Made by a program: the position numbers and the translations under genes. The notes below the pieces were generated by a model. That model saw only the letters and a list, made by a program, of their open reading frames with translations, did not search any database and was not told the origin of the DNA. Below are positions 10,501 through 22,996 of a stretch of DNA of 64,000 bases, piece by piece. The DNA comes from Telmatactis stephensoni (taxonomy: Eukaryota; Cnidaria; Anthozoa; Actiniaria; Isophelliidae), in contig JALIZF010001423.1 in the NCBI GenBank assembly GCA_029948255.1, positions 174,501 through 238,500 of the forward strand, read 5' to 3'. Position 1 is the stretch's first letter. Each line of letters starts with the position of its first letter.

Positions 10501-12196
10501 ATGGATGAAGATGAGAGCTTCCATTTAGATTGGTTGACAAGTAACAACAATGATATTCCAAGTACTTCGCAATCAGAACACCAATCAACATCAACTGGTA
10601 CATCGCAATCAGAACAGCAATCAGCATCAACTGGTACTTTGCGATCAGAACAGCAATCAGCATCAACTGATACTTTGCAATCAGAACAGCAATCAGCATC
10701 AACTGATACTTTGCAATCAGAACAGCAATCAGCATCAACTGGTACTTTGCAATCAGAACAGCAACCAGCATCAACTGATAGTTCGCAACCACTCCAGCAA
10801 TCAGCATCAACAAGCAGCTCTCAATCCTCATCTGAAGAAGATGCCATAGGCTTTGTACACAACGTTTCACCACTTAAAAAAGGGAAATTCTTTGAGTTTC
10901 AGTTCCAAACTGTTGATAAAACTGTACGAGGAGTATGTTTCTCCCCCAAAAAGAGAAAAATCCTGGCAGACTACTGTGAAAATGACAAAGCAATCAAGAT
11001 CTCCAAATTTCAACTAGACCAAACAAGAAACTCAGAAGATCTAATAGTAAAAGAAGAAACATGTCTACAAACAGCAGAGAATGTTCACTTTATAAAAACA
11101 GATCTTCCAACAACAATCAATGTGGCTGTTGTCAAAACACTTTGCATTGGACAGACTGTCTCATTCAAAGCAAAGGTTGTACATCTGAATGAAGAAACTC
11201 AAACCAAGTCATCACAACATCTAACATTGAGAGAGGGGATTCTGGCAGACCCAAGTGGGACAATCAAGATGGTATTCTGGAATGAATTTTGCAACCAAAT
11301 AGAAGAAGATCCACTTATCAGTTTAACCACATAAGAATAAAAAAAGATCACCTACATAATGAGGTACAGATTTACTTGCATATTTTAAGTATGCTTACAA
11401 AAACATTTTTGCCATTTGAAGTATTCAAAGATAATGATTAAATAAGTAATAGAACTTTAAATCATGTAATTTGGTCTCAAATCATACTAATCAATCAAAT
11501 TGCACTCTAGTTTCCATATCATGCATTTTCGTAAGTGAATTCATGTAATTTCAGACCAAATTTCAGTCCACTTAAGTTCTATAATTATTATTATTATTCA
11601 TAGTAGTAGTAGCAATAGCAGTTGTATTATTTATTCTATAACTCCTAAAAAAACCAAACTTAAAGTAGTTATCTTTGTTTACAACAACACTTTATAATCA
11701 ATATACCATTTTGCATTTTTATTAGATATTTCTCAACACTGCCATGTCAGGAACAAAAATAGAGAAAGCTGCACCATTTCAAGATCAGTTGCCACTTTCA
11801 ACAGACATGCGGCAACACTACCTTAGCAAGATAGCTTATGGAGAGATTGTTGGAATTGAGAAAGCTGACTCATATTTAGCCTGCTTCAAATGTAATTCCA
11901 AAGTTGATTCTCATACAGCAACAATCCAGTGCAATTCATGTCATCTAACCCAAAAGAAATCTGCATGCAAAACAAAATGGTATGCAAAGATACTTTTTGC
12001 TGCAGAAAACGAAACTGTCACTTTAACTCTATTTCACAACGTTTTGGAAGATATATTCAAACAATATGATCACACCATTGGCATAGATAAGATGGACAAA
12101 AGACAACTTACAGATGCACTTTTCACATTGCCAGAAAAAATTAAGATTGTATTTAATCATACAACAAAAGTTGTAAAAAGTGTTACTTTGATGTAA
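10501..12196 (+). CDS. RPA1-like single-strand DNA-binding protein, Helentron-associated, frameshifted
   Basis: Two exons: 10501-11363 and 11726-12196. Exon 1 needs one extra T in the TTT at 11322-11324 to stay in frame to the GAG|GTACAG donor; exon 2 starts after ATTAG and reads IFLNTAMSGTKIEK. With that base the protein is 444 aa. Order: acidic start, a 12-residue Ser/Gln repeat tract, an OB-fold-like segment (SFKAKVVHLNEE then LADPSGTIKMVFW), and a C-terminal zinc ribbon (CFKC...CNSC) like the last DNA-binding domain of RPA1. RPA-like genes are known passengers of Helitrons, where they may coat single-stranded DNA during rolling-circle transfer. An acceptor at 10475 suggests a 5' untranslated exon upstream. 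It lies 2.4 kb downstream of the decayed Helentron, matching the order at 24-36 kb. Confidence 0.72.
10564..10815 (+). repeat. 36-bp coding minisatellite, seven units
   Basis: Seven in-frame copies of a 12-residue unit close to TLQSEQQSASTD, the first and last most diverged. Being a multiple of three it preserves the frame. The tract is Ser/Gln/Thr-rich and probably unstructured. Confidence 0.9.
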
Positions 12197-14398
12197 TGGA
12201 GTTATACTTAACCAGCTAGTTTATTCAGCTCAACATAATGAATAATATTCATGTTTTTTCAAAGATAGCCCAAGTGTAATGTTTGTCTGTATGTTATAGT
12301 AATATAGATTTGTTTTTCTTCTTTGAGTACAGTTTAACTCCCCTAAAATGCAGAAAATTTCATTTTTCAAGCTAGAAAATCTACTTATTACTATAACATA
12401 CATCTACTATATATCTTTACTAATAATAGACTTGGCCTACCTGTACTGTATTCATTATATATTATATACATGTTCATATTATATATGTTTGAATTATACA
12501 AAAACTATGCAAAAAAAATTTTAAAAAAATCAGAATTAAAAAACATAAAACAACCGAAAAATAAAAAAACAAAACATAACCAAAAAAAACACTGTAAACA
12601 TTTATCTTCTTTATTAAAGTGTAAATATACGTTCAATTCCTGTTTGTTGTTTCATTATTGTTTTAACCTTTTTTCCCTATAACTTGGCTAACATGCATAA
12701 TAAAGAAAAATGTGGTCCAAGGACAGCAATTGTGCTTGACATGTACGTTAATGAATGCCAAGCTACACTCTGCAAAGGTCACAGTTTTCTGCGCATTTTA
12801 CATTAAATACAAGACCAAAATATTTGACTGTCATATCCCAGAATGCCTTTTGCTCTCATTGTCTATGTAATTCCTTTTGAACATCAGCCCATATGTGTCC
12901 ATTGTCACAGGAAACAACTTATATGAACCGAAAGCAGCTAAAAAGTTCGAAAGAGAGTAACCACATGCGCTCTTTGAGCGGCTTTAATTCTAGTGGTCAA
13001 CTGTAAAAGGACTGTAGTTCTTAAATGAAAGCATCCATTCTTTTAAAATTTTGCACACTTACTACACAAAGATTGAATTTTGTAATGGTACATTTTTTGT
13101 TTACATCGGGGTTACCATAGCGACAAAACAATGACGTCACTGTTCAATTCAAATTCAATTCAATTCAACTGTTTTTATAAAGCAGCAATTTTACGCGTTT
13201 TACAATCTAAACTCTGAAAACGACACATATCATGTTACAATTTACGATGTTGCCTACCAATATACAAAAAACGGAAGAATTCCTATTGACGGATTTTAAG
13301 ATATTTGAGTTGCATTTTTCATGTCTCTCAAGTCACAGTGCCTTAGTTTTCAGGCAATTAACGCATGTTCCTTAGAGTTCTGCCACCATCCCCATATTGC
13401 TTAGATATCAGATGTCTTCCATAGCGAAATTCACGTCAAATAGTGCTTTGGTTCGACCGTAATAATCAATAACAAAAACGCTCAGCACTGTAAAAATGCA
13501 CTCAAATACCTTAAAATCCGTCAATAGGAATTCTTCCGTTTTCGTATATTGGTAGACAGCATTGTAAACTGTAACATGATATGTGTCGTTTTCAGAGTTT
13601 AGATCGTAAAACACGTAAAATTGCTGCTTTATAAAAACAGTGACGTCATTGTTTTGTCGCTATGGTAACCCCAATGTAAACAAAAAATGTACCATTACAA
13701 AATTCAATCTTTGTTGTGTAGTAAGCATGAAAAATTTTAAAAGAATGGATGCTTTCACCTAAGAATTACACTCCTTTAAAGTTGATCGGTCGACCACTAG
13801 AAAAACTGTAGGAAGCCTCCTTAACTAAAAAGTAACAATTGTAACACAAATTGGAAAGTACATTTGTCAGCAATTTGTGATTTAGAACAATCTATATAAT
13901 TGATAAATAATAATTAGCATTCACTGACTCATGGACTATCACAAATCGCGCACTCTGATTGGCTGCTGATTCATGGTTTATTTGTGATAGCCCATGGCAC
14001 AAGCTAAACAAGAAGAAAAATGGCCATTGAATCATTTTTTGCTTTATTTTTGCCCTAAAGGTTGATGAATACTAAAACGTTGACTACGATAGCTAGAGTG
14101 ATTTTCATCGGACTATGAAACAATATACTAATAGTCAGTGTTTCATAGCACCTAACAGTTGTATTGCAACAAAAGGAAGCAAGGGGTGCAGAGTCTATTA
14201 GTGTCTATTAGCTTAGTAACTATTTCACAGTACTGTGGAAATCACTCTACTCCATGAAGTCCATTTGTCCTCGTGGTGTAATTGTGATTAGTCACTAAAT
14301 TGTGACTATTACTTAGTAACAACTATACTATTATGTGGAACATTTAGAGCCGACTGCAAAGCGTAAACGCGAACTTACAATTGTGCTTTGTTGTTGTT
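12197..14398. other. Non-coding stretch with foldback elements
   Basis: AT-rich, with A-runs near 12510-12600. It is dominated by the foldback at 12988-13802. A shorter inverted pair at 13933-13949 and 13980-13996 (CATGGACTATCACAAAT and its near complement) marks a small hairpin. No exon is supported. Confidence 0.5.
12988..13802. repeat. Large foldback element, ~320 bp arms
   Basis: Both ends read TTCTAGTGGTC inward. The left arm to about 13325 pairs with about 13485-13802 almost throughout, including the segment with TGACGTCA and the segment around ATTCCTATTGACGG. The arms share over 300 bp with scattered mismatches around a ~160 bp centre. No coding potential, so this is a non-autonomous palindromic transposon. 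Confidence 0.85.
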
Positions 14399-14414
14399 AT
14401 AGTGGCAGACAGCA

Positions 14415-17400
14415 ATGGGGTGTGTACCATTGGTAGTAGGCATTGGTGATCCTGGATGCGGAAAAACCAAAGCAGGAAACGTCGGCCTTTCCTGCACCGG
14501 CTCTTACCCGCATCACTTTTTAAACCTTTTTACGGATGCGTATACTGGACAGATTGCCTCTCAAACGTCTATGGGGTTTCAGACAGATGACCCCACAGAC
14601 CCAGCGGAAGTAGGAAAAGCGGCCAAGAGATTCTTCTCAGACGGGTCAAGCGCCACCTGCCATGGACAGACAATGCCTAAATGCAGTCCAATATGCACGG
14701 TGAATGAGCATGTCGTTAGGTGGCTACAGCTCCCTGACAGGCACAGGTAAAATTCAGTTTTCTACAAAATGTTACATTCATCCATGTGATTCCAATAGTC
14801 ATCATCCACCAATTTTAATCTTACAAGTAATAATAACTCAATAATTATAGCAAAAGTACGCCTTATGGCATCCCATACAGAATTTGTACATTTGTACATA
14901 TCCTCGATCCTCGATCAATGACATACGTTTTATTTGCATTTTTATAGACTACTGGAAAGGTGCATATTTATTCACGTGGTCCCACGTACTTCGCCTGTGT
15001 CGTCCAAATGGTCGGGTCAATTTGCCTCGTTAATTCAGACTGTTTCAAGTGTGGTGGGCGAAATCATAAAGTCCGTTGGCACCGCTGAAGGGCAGAAATT
15101 TTTCTCAGACTGCATTGATGAAGTGAAAAGCCATGGCATTTCCAATGAGAGATTTGTAAAAATGTGGGCATGCGCCTTGTACTGCGCACGAAAAGTAAGT
15201 ATGCAAATTTTTATGGGATCTAGTGTCAAAAACAGCGTCGTTAGTTGTATAAAATCAGTGACTTTCAATACCGATGCTCAAAGGAAAGGATTGTTCACGA
15301 TTGATGATTTCAGTTTGAATATCGAGAAAATGATTTTATTTCTGTAATGCAAATCAGATGACGTCAACCCAGCCACTTAAATACACGACAGTCTAATATG
15401 AATTCTGCAATAAAAATTTTCTCTTACTGATTGCAGTTGCAATTGTGAGCTTCGAAACTGCAAAATTTGGCTAATGCCTTATTGGACGTCACCATTTGCA
15501 TTTTTAGATTTTAGATACTTTTATCTCCCGCAGAAAGTAGATATGTCTGCATCCAGAAATATTGAACACACCTTTTGTACGTCTTATCTAGAACAGATTT
15601 GAATAAATATCCTGACAGTGTTCACTTTCAGTTAAAAAGGTGTAACGTTAGAAACTATTCCAATGAAAAGTTGATTCATTATTTTGATTTGCAACAGATG
15701 TCCGAATTGACAATAGCAGTGAATGAGACAGAAGTTGTTACTCATTTTAAAGATGTGCTGGCCCCTTATGTTGTCAGCAACCAAATAATGCTCTCTCAAG
15801 AAAGCTTGAAAGAGTCAGCCGGTTTGGTGCCTGAATCCCCAGAAGCTGTTGTTGCTTCCTTGGGGAACCTGCTAATGAAGGCCACAGAAGGCAAAACTGT
15901 GCAAGAGGTAAGTGTTCAGGACTTATTTTCAGTTCAGTTCGATCAATTTTAGTAAGCGCTACGCAAATATTAATTTTCAACGTATAACCTGAAAGAGAAA
16001 ATTCCAAGTTTTTTTAAGTTTCCGTTTCATTATAACAAAACATACATTAGATATTAACATTTATGAATTTATGAAATATCCATGGATATGTGATATCTTT
16101 TCATATCTTGCCTTACCACCGTATGCATTGCTACGCGCCCACGAACTTCAGTGTTGCGTATGGCGATTGGCGATTTTTAGCTGTCAATCAAATCACTGAT
16201 CGTCCTTGCTTGGCGTAAATGACCTTGGACCAACAAATAAACAACTCTCCAACGTAGAGCGGAGGGGTAACTCCCCACCATTTTCTAGAATTAAATGGGG
16301 GCCTGGAACTCGACGCCGACTTGACTTGATTGACAGCTAAAAATCGCCAATCGCCATTCGCAACACTGAAGTTTCGTGGGCGCGTAGCAATGCATACGGT
16401 GGTAAAACAAGAAATAGGAGAATTTCAAAAGGAACGTCTAGTTCATGACTGAATTGTTAAATCTAGAGGACTGACATTTTTATCTGGAAGTCAATGACAA
16501 ATACGTCACTTCCGAAAAGATGCTTGCAGGCGGGCCACTGAATACTTTTGTGATGAAATTTCGCTTTTTTCTTCTAGACTCGCAATTTTCTCATTAAAAA
16601 GGAAAATACCGAAACTCGAGAGTCAGTTTTTGCTTTTCGGTTAAATAAAGTGACAAAACATTCTATGGAAGCAAATTTTGACTCTAGAGTCGACTTGAAG
16701 AAGCTTCCTTCCAAAATAGAACGTTATTGCCTTGGTAAGTAAAGTCCAGTTTAATTTATTTACAAATGATACAAATCTACAGCAGGGCTCGAAATAGGAA
16801 AAAATTGGCCTTTCAAAGTTTTGTTTTTTAAAACACATTTTCACCTGCCATTTTTTTTTTTTTTGCTGCCATTTTTCTTTTGCTTTTGGCATTCCATTGT
16901 ATTTTTGGACTGCCTAATATTCATTGAGGCCTGGCTTTTGGCATTGGCAGGCTGCTATTTCGAGCCCTGTACAGGGGCGGATCCAGGGGTGTCCATAGGT
17001 TCAACGGGCACCCCACAACGCCTCACCTATTCTTTTGTATCCTCATGTTTTATTGTTACGGTATATTCACATCTTCTTTTGGCACAACCCCCTAATGAAT
17101 ATCTCGAGATAGACACCAAACTGACAAATCTGGATAGCCATATTATAATGGGTGATATTTTAAATGAAAACATCCTCGGAAAGCAATGAAAGCATGCATT
17201 CTAAATAACCGAGGATAAACGCAAGCACAACGGCTCGATCTCGTTTTGCTATAAACTTCAGCAGTATTAACAATCAAGGTTACAACAGTTTGCGGTGTAT
17301 GTCAATCCTGAGTTAAGTCTCCTGAACTTGGAATTAGTAGCATTTATTGATATGTTGCACAATTTTTTTTTATTCCACAGGACGAAGCGGCAACCAAAGA

Positions 17401-17511
17401 TTTTTTTCTCCAACCAAAGGGAAGAGAGTCAACAAGCACTGCATAATGGTGAAAAGGAGCTTGTTCCATGAGGACGTAAAAGCGAAGCTTGACGAAGGTT
17501 GGTACACGTGA
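14415..17511 (+). CDS. Unrecognised P-loop NTPase-like protein, five exons
   Basis: Exons by hand: 14415-14746, 14948-15194, 15632-15907, 16578-16734, 17381-17511. All have GT/AG borders and the sum is 1143 bases, giving 380 aa and a stop, so the model closes. Residues 8-18 hold a Walker A motif (VGIGDPGCGKTKA). A TDDP block about 35 residues on could be Walker B, and a later TVNEHV resembles sensor-type Asn motifs in ATPases. The C terminus is basic. An acceptor-like TTATAG lies just before 14400, and the frame stays open to it (WQTAMGC), so one or more upstream exons may be missing. The TE-rich setting suggests a transposon gene or an old domesticated one. I do not recognise the family. A small inverted-repeat element sits in intron 3. 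Confidence 0.65.
16113..16405. mobile_element. Miniature inverted-repeat element in intron 3, TA-flanked
   Basis: The ends CCACCGTATGCATTGC and its reverse complement extend inward for about 80 bp with few mismatches (CGCCCACGAA, GCGATTGGCGATTTTTAGCTG). Both ends are bordered by TA, consistent with a Tc1/mariner-type non-autonomous element. No coding potential. Confidence 0.8.
16972..17150. repeat. Possible hAT-type element end in intron 4
   Basis: CAGGGGCGGATCCAGGGG at 16972 resembles common hAT-type terminal sequence. I could not find a matching opposite end, so its extent is a guess. Confidence 0.3.
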
Positions 17512-19690
17512 CATACATATTACAATGATAGACCACGCAACAGGTTGGGACATGCAAAGGGGAGTTATCTATCGAGCATTACACAAAATACCCGGGGATT
17601 ACTCATTGATGGAACATTTTTTGGGCGTAATATCTCAAATATTATATAAAACAAGTTTCCATTTCTGCGTGCGTATGTACTCTAATAGATGCACAGATGA
17701 TTTCATGTGGTGAGAAAAAGTACGCTTCTCTTTTCATCACAGAACCTGCACACGCCAATAGTTCACAATTAATGTGATCGTTCAAAATGATCGTCTTTGC
17801 TCTAATAACACACTGCTCTCGACCACAAGAGCGCGCACTATAATTTCTTAAGGTAGCTGACTACGTTGACATGCATATACAAGAAGTGAATACACAGCTT
17901 TCAATTCAAACTTTTCTTGTGTGAAATTTAATGTAGCTTTCAAATATACAAACATAATAGGGTGTCCAATGCTTATTTTCGAGATAATTAGCATTGATTG
18001 AATACCTATTTTCACATTTTTGAGGAAAAATGGCTGAACTCCATGCACAAAGAAAATAATTCATAAATCAAAAAATAAGAGTTCCACTGCTCTGATACTT
18101 GCAAATGTTTTCAAAAATATAGTATTCTTTTTGATTAAGTAAGCAATTGTAATGAATTAGCAAAAATTACCTTCATTTTCTTGATTTTCGAACTTCAGAT
18201 TCTTGTGAAAAGTGTCCCAAATCGAAAAAAAATTAGCACAAAAATCCATTTTTTCATAGGAAAAAGTGAATACGTTTTTCTACAAATTTGATATAATGGA
18301 GATATTCAGGTGCTCTTTCCAATAAAAACAAAAAAGTTATATGGTCCCACGCAAAAACGAAGGGTTTTGTGCTGTTGAAAGTGTAAAATTAGCGAAAAAG
18401 AAGCCTTTTTTAGGGCGGCCATCTTGAAAATGAGGTGCGCTAGGCATTGTGGTACAGTCCGCCATCTTGGAAATCACAGGCCGCTTTGCATTGTGGACTG
18501 TACCACAATGCCTAGCGGACCCCAAGGTTGATGTTTACATAAAGTTTCTTAAAATTCGTCCTGCTAAAATAAGTGTTCAACCATTAGATAATTCGGCGTC
18601 TCAAATTTAAGAAATTCTGATTTATTAAGTATAAAAATCATCAGTAATTGGCGTGCAAGTCAAATTTGTTCAAGCATATACAAAGTTAGAAAATTCTGGC
18701 CCTAATCAGTCGGTATAAGGTCTTTAATTGAAAATTTAAAAGCAACAAGTTCCTGAATTCAGCCTCGGTTTTAAAATTGAAGGTATTTTGCAAGATTCCA
18801 GAACTTACATTAAACAATGGGAAAAGTGTGTGGTTGGTTTCTAAATAATGAATTTCCAACCCAAGGGGCTAAGTTAACCATTGTTACAGTTCTTACTTAT
18901 GTGAATGTGAATTATAAAAGAAAACTAATTCAAATGATGGGATTTTGTAATTGGCTCGTCATGATTTGAACATTTTGATAATAGTTGTGCTTATAGTTGT
19001 GATAATAGTTGTGTTCCAATTTATTGTTCTACAATAACCATTGGATATTAATTAAAAATAAATGTACATTATCATTATCATTTTGTATGCAATCATACCA
19101 ATTGAAAAATACTTATTAAAAAAGCAGTTCTCCATCAAGATAATTTACATTCGTTACTTTGACGTTTGAAATTTACTGAATAATTTACTGAGTTATTGGC
19201 TGAGATGTATCTTATTACGATGTTTCAACGAGTTTGAGAGTGTAAACACAGCAAAACAAGAAAACTTTATATTTTAGATTCCATCGTCGTGATGTTTAAG
19301 TATTGTTTTTCAAGTTGTTAATCCCATTCCCACTACATCAAATCCCATTTCACTTTCCCAGACCAAAAACATGCCCCTCATGCAAGCGTTTTATGGAAAT
19401 ACAGGTATCAGTAGCAGTTTAATGTGCAATTCAATTCACAAACTTGTCTCATTTTCTGATTGGTAAAACGAAATTTTGTCGGATTGCTGGGCTGAGCCTT
19501 TTGAGGAAGAACTAGTTTCTAATCGGTAGGACAAACAGCATGATCGGTAGAACGATGACATGATCGGTCACAAGGAAAACGTTCTGATCATAGAACGTGG
19601 ACATGATGATCAAAACATGGATTGATAGATGTAATAGATCGACATTCTTGTTACCTAGTACGACGTCCTTTTAGTACGTTGACCAAAATG
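17512..19690. other. Non-coding stretch
   Basis: AT-rich with no supported exon. Only the hairpin at 18438-18516 stands out. Around 19500-19580 the words GATCGGTAGAACGATGACATGA recur in short, loosely repeated form. Confidence 0.5.
18438..18516. repeat. Perfect ~22-bp inverted repeat
   Basis: CGCTAGGCATTGTGGTACAG on the left is matched exactly by its reverse complement on the right, with about 30 bp between. A second CCGCCATCTTGGAAAT-type word recurs nearby, so this may be the remains of a longer inverted-repeat element. Confidence 0.7.
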
Positions 19691-19702
19691 ATTGAGTGAC
19701 CC

Positions 19703-20118
19703 TATCGCCGTATCGTTGTATCGTTGTATCGCTGTATCGCTGTATCGCTGTATCGCTGTATCGCTGTATCGCTGTATCGTTGTATCGTTGTATCGTTGTA
19801 TCGTTGTATCGTTGTATCGCTGTATCACTGTATCACTGTATCGTTGTATCGCTGTATCGCTGTATCGCTGTATTGCTGTATCGCCGTATCACCGTATCGC
19901 CGTATCGCCGTATCGCCGTATCGTGGTATCGTTGTATCATGGTATCGTTGTATCGCTGTATCGCCGTATCGTTGTATCGCCGTATCGTGGTATCGTTGTA
20001 TCGGTGTATCGTTGTATCGGTGTATCGGTGTATCATGGTATCGTGGTATCGGTGTATCGTTGTATCGTTGTATCGGTGTATCGTGGTATCGGTGTATCGT
20101 GGTATTGGTGTATTGACT
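19703..20118 (+). repeat. 9-bp minisatellite, about 46 units
   Basis: Units of TATCGNNGT/TATCGTTGT run continuously for over 400 bp, with the two variable bases drifting from TT/CT on the left to GG/GT on the right. As 9 is a multiple of three and the unit lacks stops, several frames stay open on both strands; these are not genes. A two-unit satellite outlier lies at about 20236-20252. Confidence 0.95.
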
Positions 20119-21906
20119 GAAAACTTCTAGCCAAAACAATCACAAAAGCATTCGGACAACACTGTGAAAGTAGGCAAATATTAACGATCTGGACAGATCC
20201 TCGATATGAAGGCATACAGGCACATGTATCTACCAAGTGTATCGTTGTATCGTGATACATAGAACAATACAGCAAAAGCGCTATCCTAAACTGCGCCACA
20301 TATGTCGGGATAGATTCACAACTGCTGTGTAAAGCTTGTTGGACCTTGGTTCTGAATAAGTTGATTGTTTAGTTAATGGGCTGTCCATTTATTTAAAGAA
20401 AGCTGAATATGTGCTTCATGACATTTGAAGACATTGGGTTTCCATGATGATGAACATATACACAGTTCTTGTAGATAGGTGTCTAGCTCCAGTTGCTTGA
20501 AGTTTACTAAGGTATTGAAGGTGTTGGTGATCTCAGTGTGGATTCACCAAGCCAGAAAGTGGAAAAGGTTTGGGAAAATAAATAAACATGGCAAAAATTA
20601 TATTATGAGTAATTGATTCAGCAATTGATTGATTGACTGATTGATTGATTGAGTGAGTGAGTTATTGGTTCATTCAGTAATTGATTCAGTAATGGACTGT
20701 GTGATTGAATGATTCAGTGATTGACTGATTGATTCAGAGATTGATTTCTAGTCACTAGTCTGCACTGTACTGATTAAAGGTCTACGTTGAATGAATGATT
20801 GAGTTATTAAACACAGACTCAAAAAAGAAGCTAAGACCAATAATTGCAGGAACTAGCTTTGAAAACAGCAAAAACAAGCAGACATCGAGAGTATCATTAA
20901 AACTCACTAACCATAACATTACCCAGTCTTTACATAATTACAATGAATCAGATATGTGAACCAAATACGAATAACTATGCTGAAAACAAACCTTTGACGG
21001 CCAATGAGACACAACAACCCGAACTCAGTGACTAGTTATTGGTCACACTCTTGTCAATTCAGCCAAAGAAATTTAAGTCAAGACCCCAAAGAACAATAAA
21101 TTTATTCCACAACTGGTTTCATCTTAGGCTACTTGTCATCAACCACACATCTCAAGTCCATGTGCTTAGCAGGCTCCCTTTCATAAAGTAACAACCATCA
21201 TTAAAAGTGACTCAGATTTCAATTAAAAAATAAGCTCTGACTTCAAAAAACTTGAAAAAAAAAACCAAACAAACAAAAACAATGAAAACAGTCTCCCATC
21301 CACTTCCTGTAACAAACACCTATCCAATCACCTCCATTTTTCACAACATTTTTACATTTGAGCTTATGGGAAATAGCAAAGCCTTTACTTCAGAGGCTTA
21401 TGAGCTGACCTTTGTCATCATAACAGAAAACTGTATTTTTGTATGAGAGATATCAATACACATGGAACACATTTTCAACGTTCCTATGAAATACATTTTA
21501 TAAAGAAGAAGAATTTTATTTAAAGCTCCTATGAAATGAAAATAAATCACTTCTTTTCATTCCTTCCATAAAAACTACTGTCTTTGGGTGTTACATTTTC
21601 AAAAAAAATAATTTGGCAAATCTCAAAAGAACTTTAATTTTTTTTTATTTCAAAAATAGCGATTTCTCAATAGAAATTAAGACAGGAGACTGGTACCAAG
21701 TGACGTCATCAGTTGTGTTTGGATGCTTTGCCCAAGCAAAGTGAGTATTCAATCCATGCAGTTGATCTGTTGTTTTGAGTTTGGTTCTCTCTTTAAAAAG
21801 AAAATATGTCTGAAAGTGAATCTCAGACATCTTCATCTTCATCTTCATCTGAAGAACATAGAGAGTCAATTCTTTTCAGAAGATATTGAGGTGGAAAGCA
21901 TTTTTC
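20119..21906. other. Non-coding stretch
   Basis: Includes a degenerate ATTG/ACTG tract at about 20610-20750 (words such as TTGATTGATTGAGTGAG). The rest shows no exon, RNA gene or clear element. Confidence 0.5.
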
Positions 21907-21913
21907 TACCGTA

Positions 21914-22692
21914 CACATCCTCGGGGACCCAGGCCGAAAGGGGGGGCGATGGGGCAGAGGGGGAGGGGGAAGATAAGGAAAGGGGAAAAGGGTGTGTCAA
22001 GTTCTGCACACCAAGATCAGGCAAAGCATTGTAAATACCAGGCAAGATTTGGTACGTCAAATCCTGTGGACAGCTCTGCAAACACATCTTGTTTCTGAAT
22101 AATTTTCGATATAACCTAAGAGGGGTAAAAAACTTGCAAAGCTTCAAAGCAAAAGCTCAAAAAGTATTGCTTCATTCATAGACTTAAGAACATTAACTGA
22201 AACTTGCATATTCTTTTCGTCATATTCTTTCATTAATTTCATATTTGTAACTTTATGTTTTTGTGATTTCTTGTAATTTTTCTTTAATTTAAATTTATGT
22301 ACTCTGCAGGACCTCACTGAAAACTACGTAATGTGACGTGAGCTTTCCTGAATAAATACTATTATTATTATTAACAGCTTATGTTTCTGTTTAAGGTTTT
22401 CACATGTCCGCTCGCTTTGTTTAAGAGGTGTTGCAATGGTGGGATCAACTTGTTTACTTGCAACTTTTGACGAATTGAGCTCAACTGCACAAACGCTTCT
22501 AATTGGCCTCATTATAATTCAATTATAATGAGGCCAATCAGAGAGAGGATTAGGTTTTGCCATTGGAAATGGTTTGGGGTTGTCAAATGCCCAAGGCGTC
22601 CTTTTCCCCTTTCCCTTTCCTTTCCTTTCCCCCTCCCTCTCTGGTCATTCCCCTCCCTCCCCCTCCCCATTGGCCCTGGGTCCCCGAGGATG
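21914..22692. mobile_element. Non-autonomous DNA transposon with ACATCCTCGGGG ends
   Basis: 19 bp at each end are perfect inverted copies (ACATCCTCGGGGACCCAGG). They are followed by purine-rich sequence on the left and the complementary pyrimidine-rich tract on the right. TACCGTA is present outside both ends (21907-21913 and 22693-22699), a likely 7-8 bp target duplication. Internal sequence includes a retroposon-like tail ending in (ATT)n near 22350-22375. No transposase. Confidence 0.8.
22502..22542. repeat. Perfect short palindrome
   Basis: ATTGGCCTCATTATAATT and its exact reverse complement are separated by one base. It could extrude a cruciform or mark a nested element end within the surrounding transposon. 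Confidence 0.8.
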
Positions 22693-22996
22693 TACCGTAA
22701 GTAGATGACCCACTTGCAGACGACATGTGGAGCAACAGCAAAAACTGCAGTGACGACAAAGATGCTTTAGCGCCTCGAACTTTGGACTGACGCTATAATA
22801 AAACAGATCCTGTTGAGACTTGGTGAACACAATATTGATTCCCGTTTTTGTTTGCTTGATAGAACATAGAGGATGCTCGAAGTAAGATTTTCGTTTCTTG
22901 TAAATTAATTTAGCTTACAATATCTACAATCCATCAAGGCAATCTCAAGTCAAGGCAATCCCAAAACACCAATGCTAAAAGATGGGTGCGAGACAA

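Noticed and set aside
19692..20139. Several overlapping 67-144 codon open frames on both strands
   Set aside because: They are the 9-bp minisatellite read in all frames; the unit has no stop codons.
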